Below are positions 63,841-64,000 of a DNA stretch of 64,000 nucleotides, one piece after another (the stretch's first letter is position 1; every line of letters starts with the position of its first letter). The notes under the pieces are model-generated. The model worked only from the letters and a program-made list of their open reading frames with translations. It searched no databases and was not told the origin of the DNA. Source of the DNA: Monarcha castaneiventris obscurior (lineage: Eukaryota; Chordata; Aves; Passeriformes; Monarchidae); assembly GCA_026261815.1 (NCBI GenBank), contig JAMPIT010000856.1, positions 10,524,001-10,588,000 of the forward strand. The letters are read 5' to 3'. Both the position numbers and the translations under genes were made by a program.

Positions 63841-64000
63841 TAGCATTGAATAATGGCAGTATGGCAGTTTCTGAAACCTGGGTATCAGATTCTCAAACAA
63901 TATGTGAAAACAGAATAATACCTATCTAATCTCCAGTGTAGATATTGGCATCAGGAGGACAAATCTCTCTCCATGGACCCCAGAGGGAACCCAAGACTCA
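63841..64000. other. window end, nothing recognised
   Basis: Ordinary sequence with no gene, repeat or RNA that I can identify. Confidence 0.4.

Noticed and set aside
1..64000. CRISPR arrays, bacterial operons, tRNA or rRNA genes, retroviral coding genes
   Set aside because: None seen. The repeat families and composition are those of a bird nuclear genome, and no coding remnant accompanies the LTR fragment.

Overview
The window looks like bird nuclear DNA. It is AT-rich, CpG-poor and intron- or intergene-like. Six truncated copies of the avian LINE family CR1 are recognisable, with the family's 3' tail (variants of ATTCTATGATTCTATG). There is also a fragment of a long terminal repeat (LTR) of a type I recall from many bird genomes. 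A neoavian bird, perhaps a songbird, is the likeliest source, but the species cannot be fixed from sequence alone.

No complete known gene can be identified. The longest open frames (about 150 to 170 codons) are within what chance gives in 64 kb read in six frames, and none of their translations is recognisable. What can be supported is repeats plus a few exon-like segments. Segment A (8725-8967, plus) has textbook splice signals and 81 open codons, and a phase-compatible possible last exon follows at 9328-9468. A minus-strand segment at 27644-27839 reads like the end of a coding sequence, with an AATAAA just after its stop. On the plus strand, a GC- and CpG-enriched segment at about 49.56-50.30 kb ends in an exon-like piece (50180-50302). 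Its last ATG joins in phase to an exon-like piece at 51581-51693, which is followed by AATAAA. All of these are predictions from signals.

Layout. 1-7 kb: featureless, then a CR1 tail (plus). 8.7-9.5 kb: exon candidates A and A2. 9.5-21 kb: no genes, one homeodomain-site-like AT-rich block near 18.4 kb. 21.3 kb: CR1 (minus). 26.7 kb: LTR fragment (minus). 27.6-27.8 kb: minus-strand exon candidate. 29.7 kb: CR1 (minus). 33.9-34.2 kb: three identical 107-bp tandem units. 44.9 kb: CR1 (minus). 46.8 kb: ATT microsatellite. 48.4 and 50.7-51.4 kb: pyrimidine-rich tracts. 49.6-51.7 kb: the plus-strand two-exon candidate. 54.9 kb: perfect short hairpin. 55.4 kb: CR1 (minus). 61.2 kb: TATA-like palindrome. 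62.1 kb: CR1 (plus). 63.6 kb: third pyrimidine-rich tract.

I looked for an undescribed system and found no convincing one. The items most worth checking are the frame-preserving 107-bp minisatellite and the three exon candidates.
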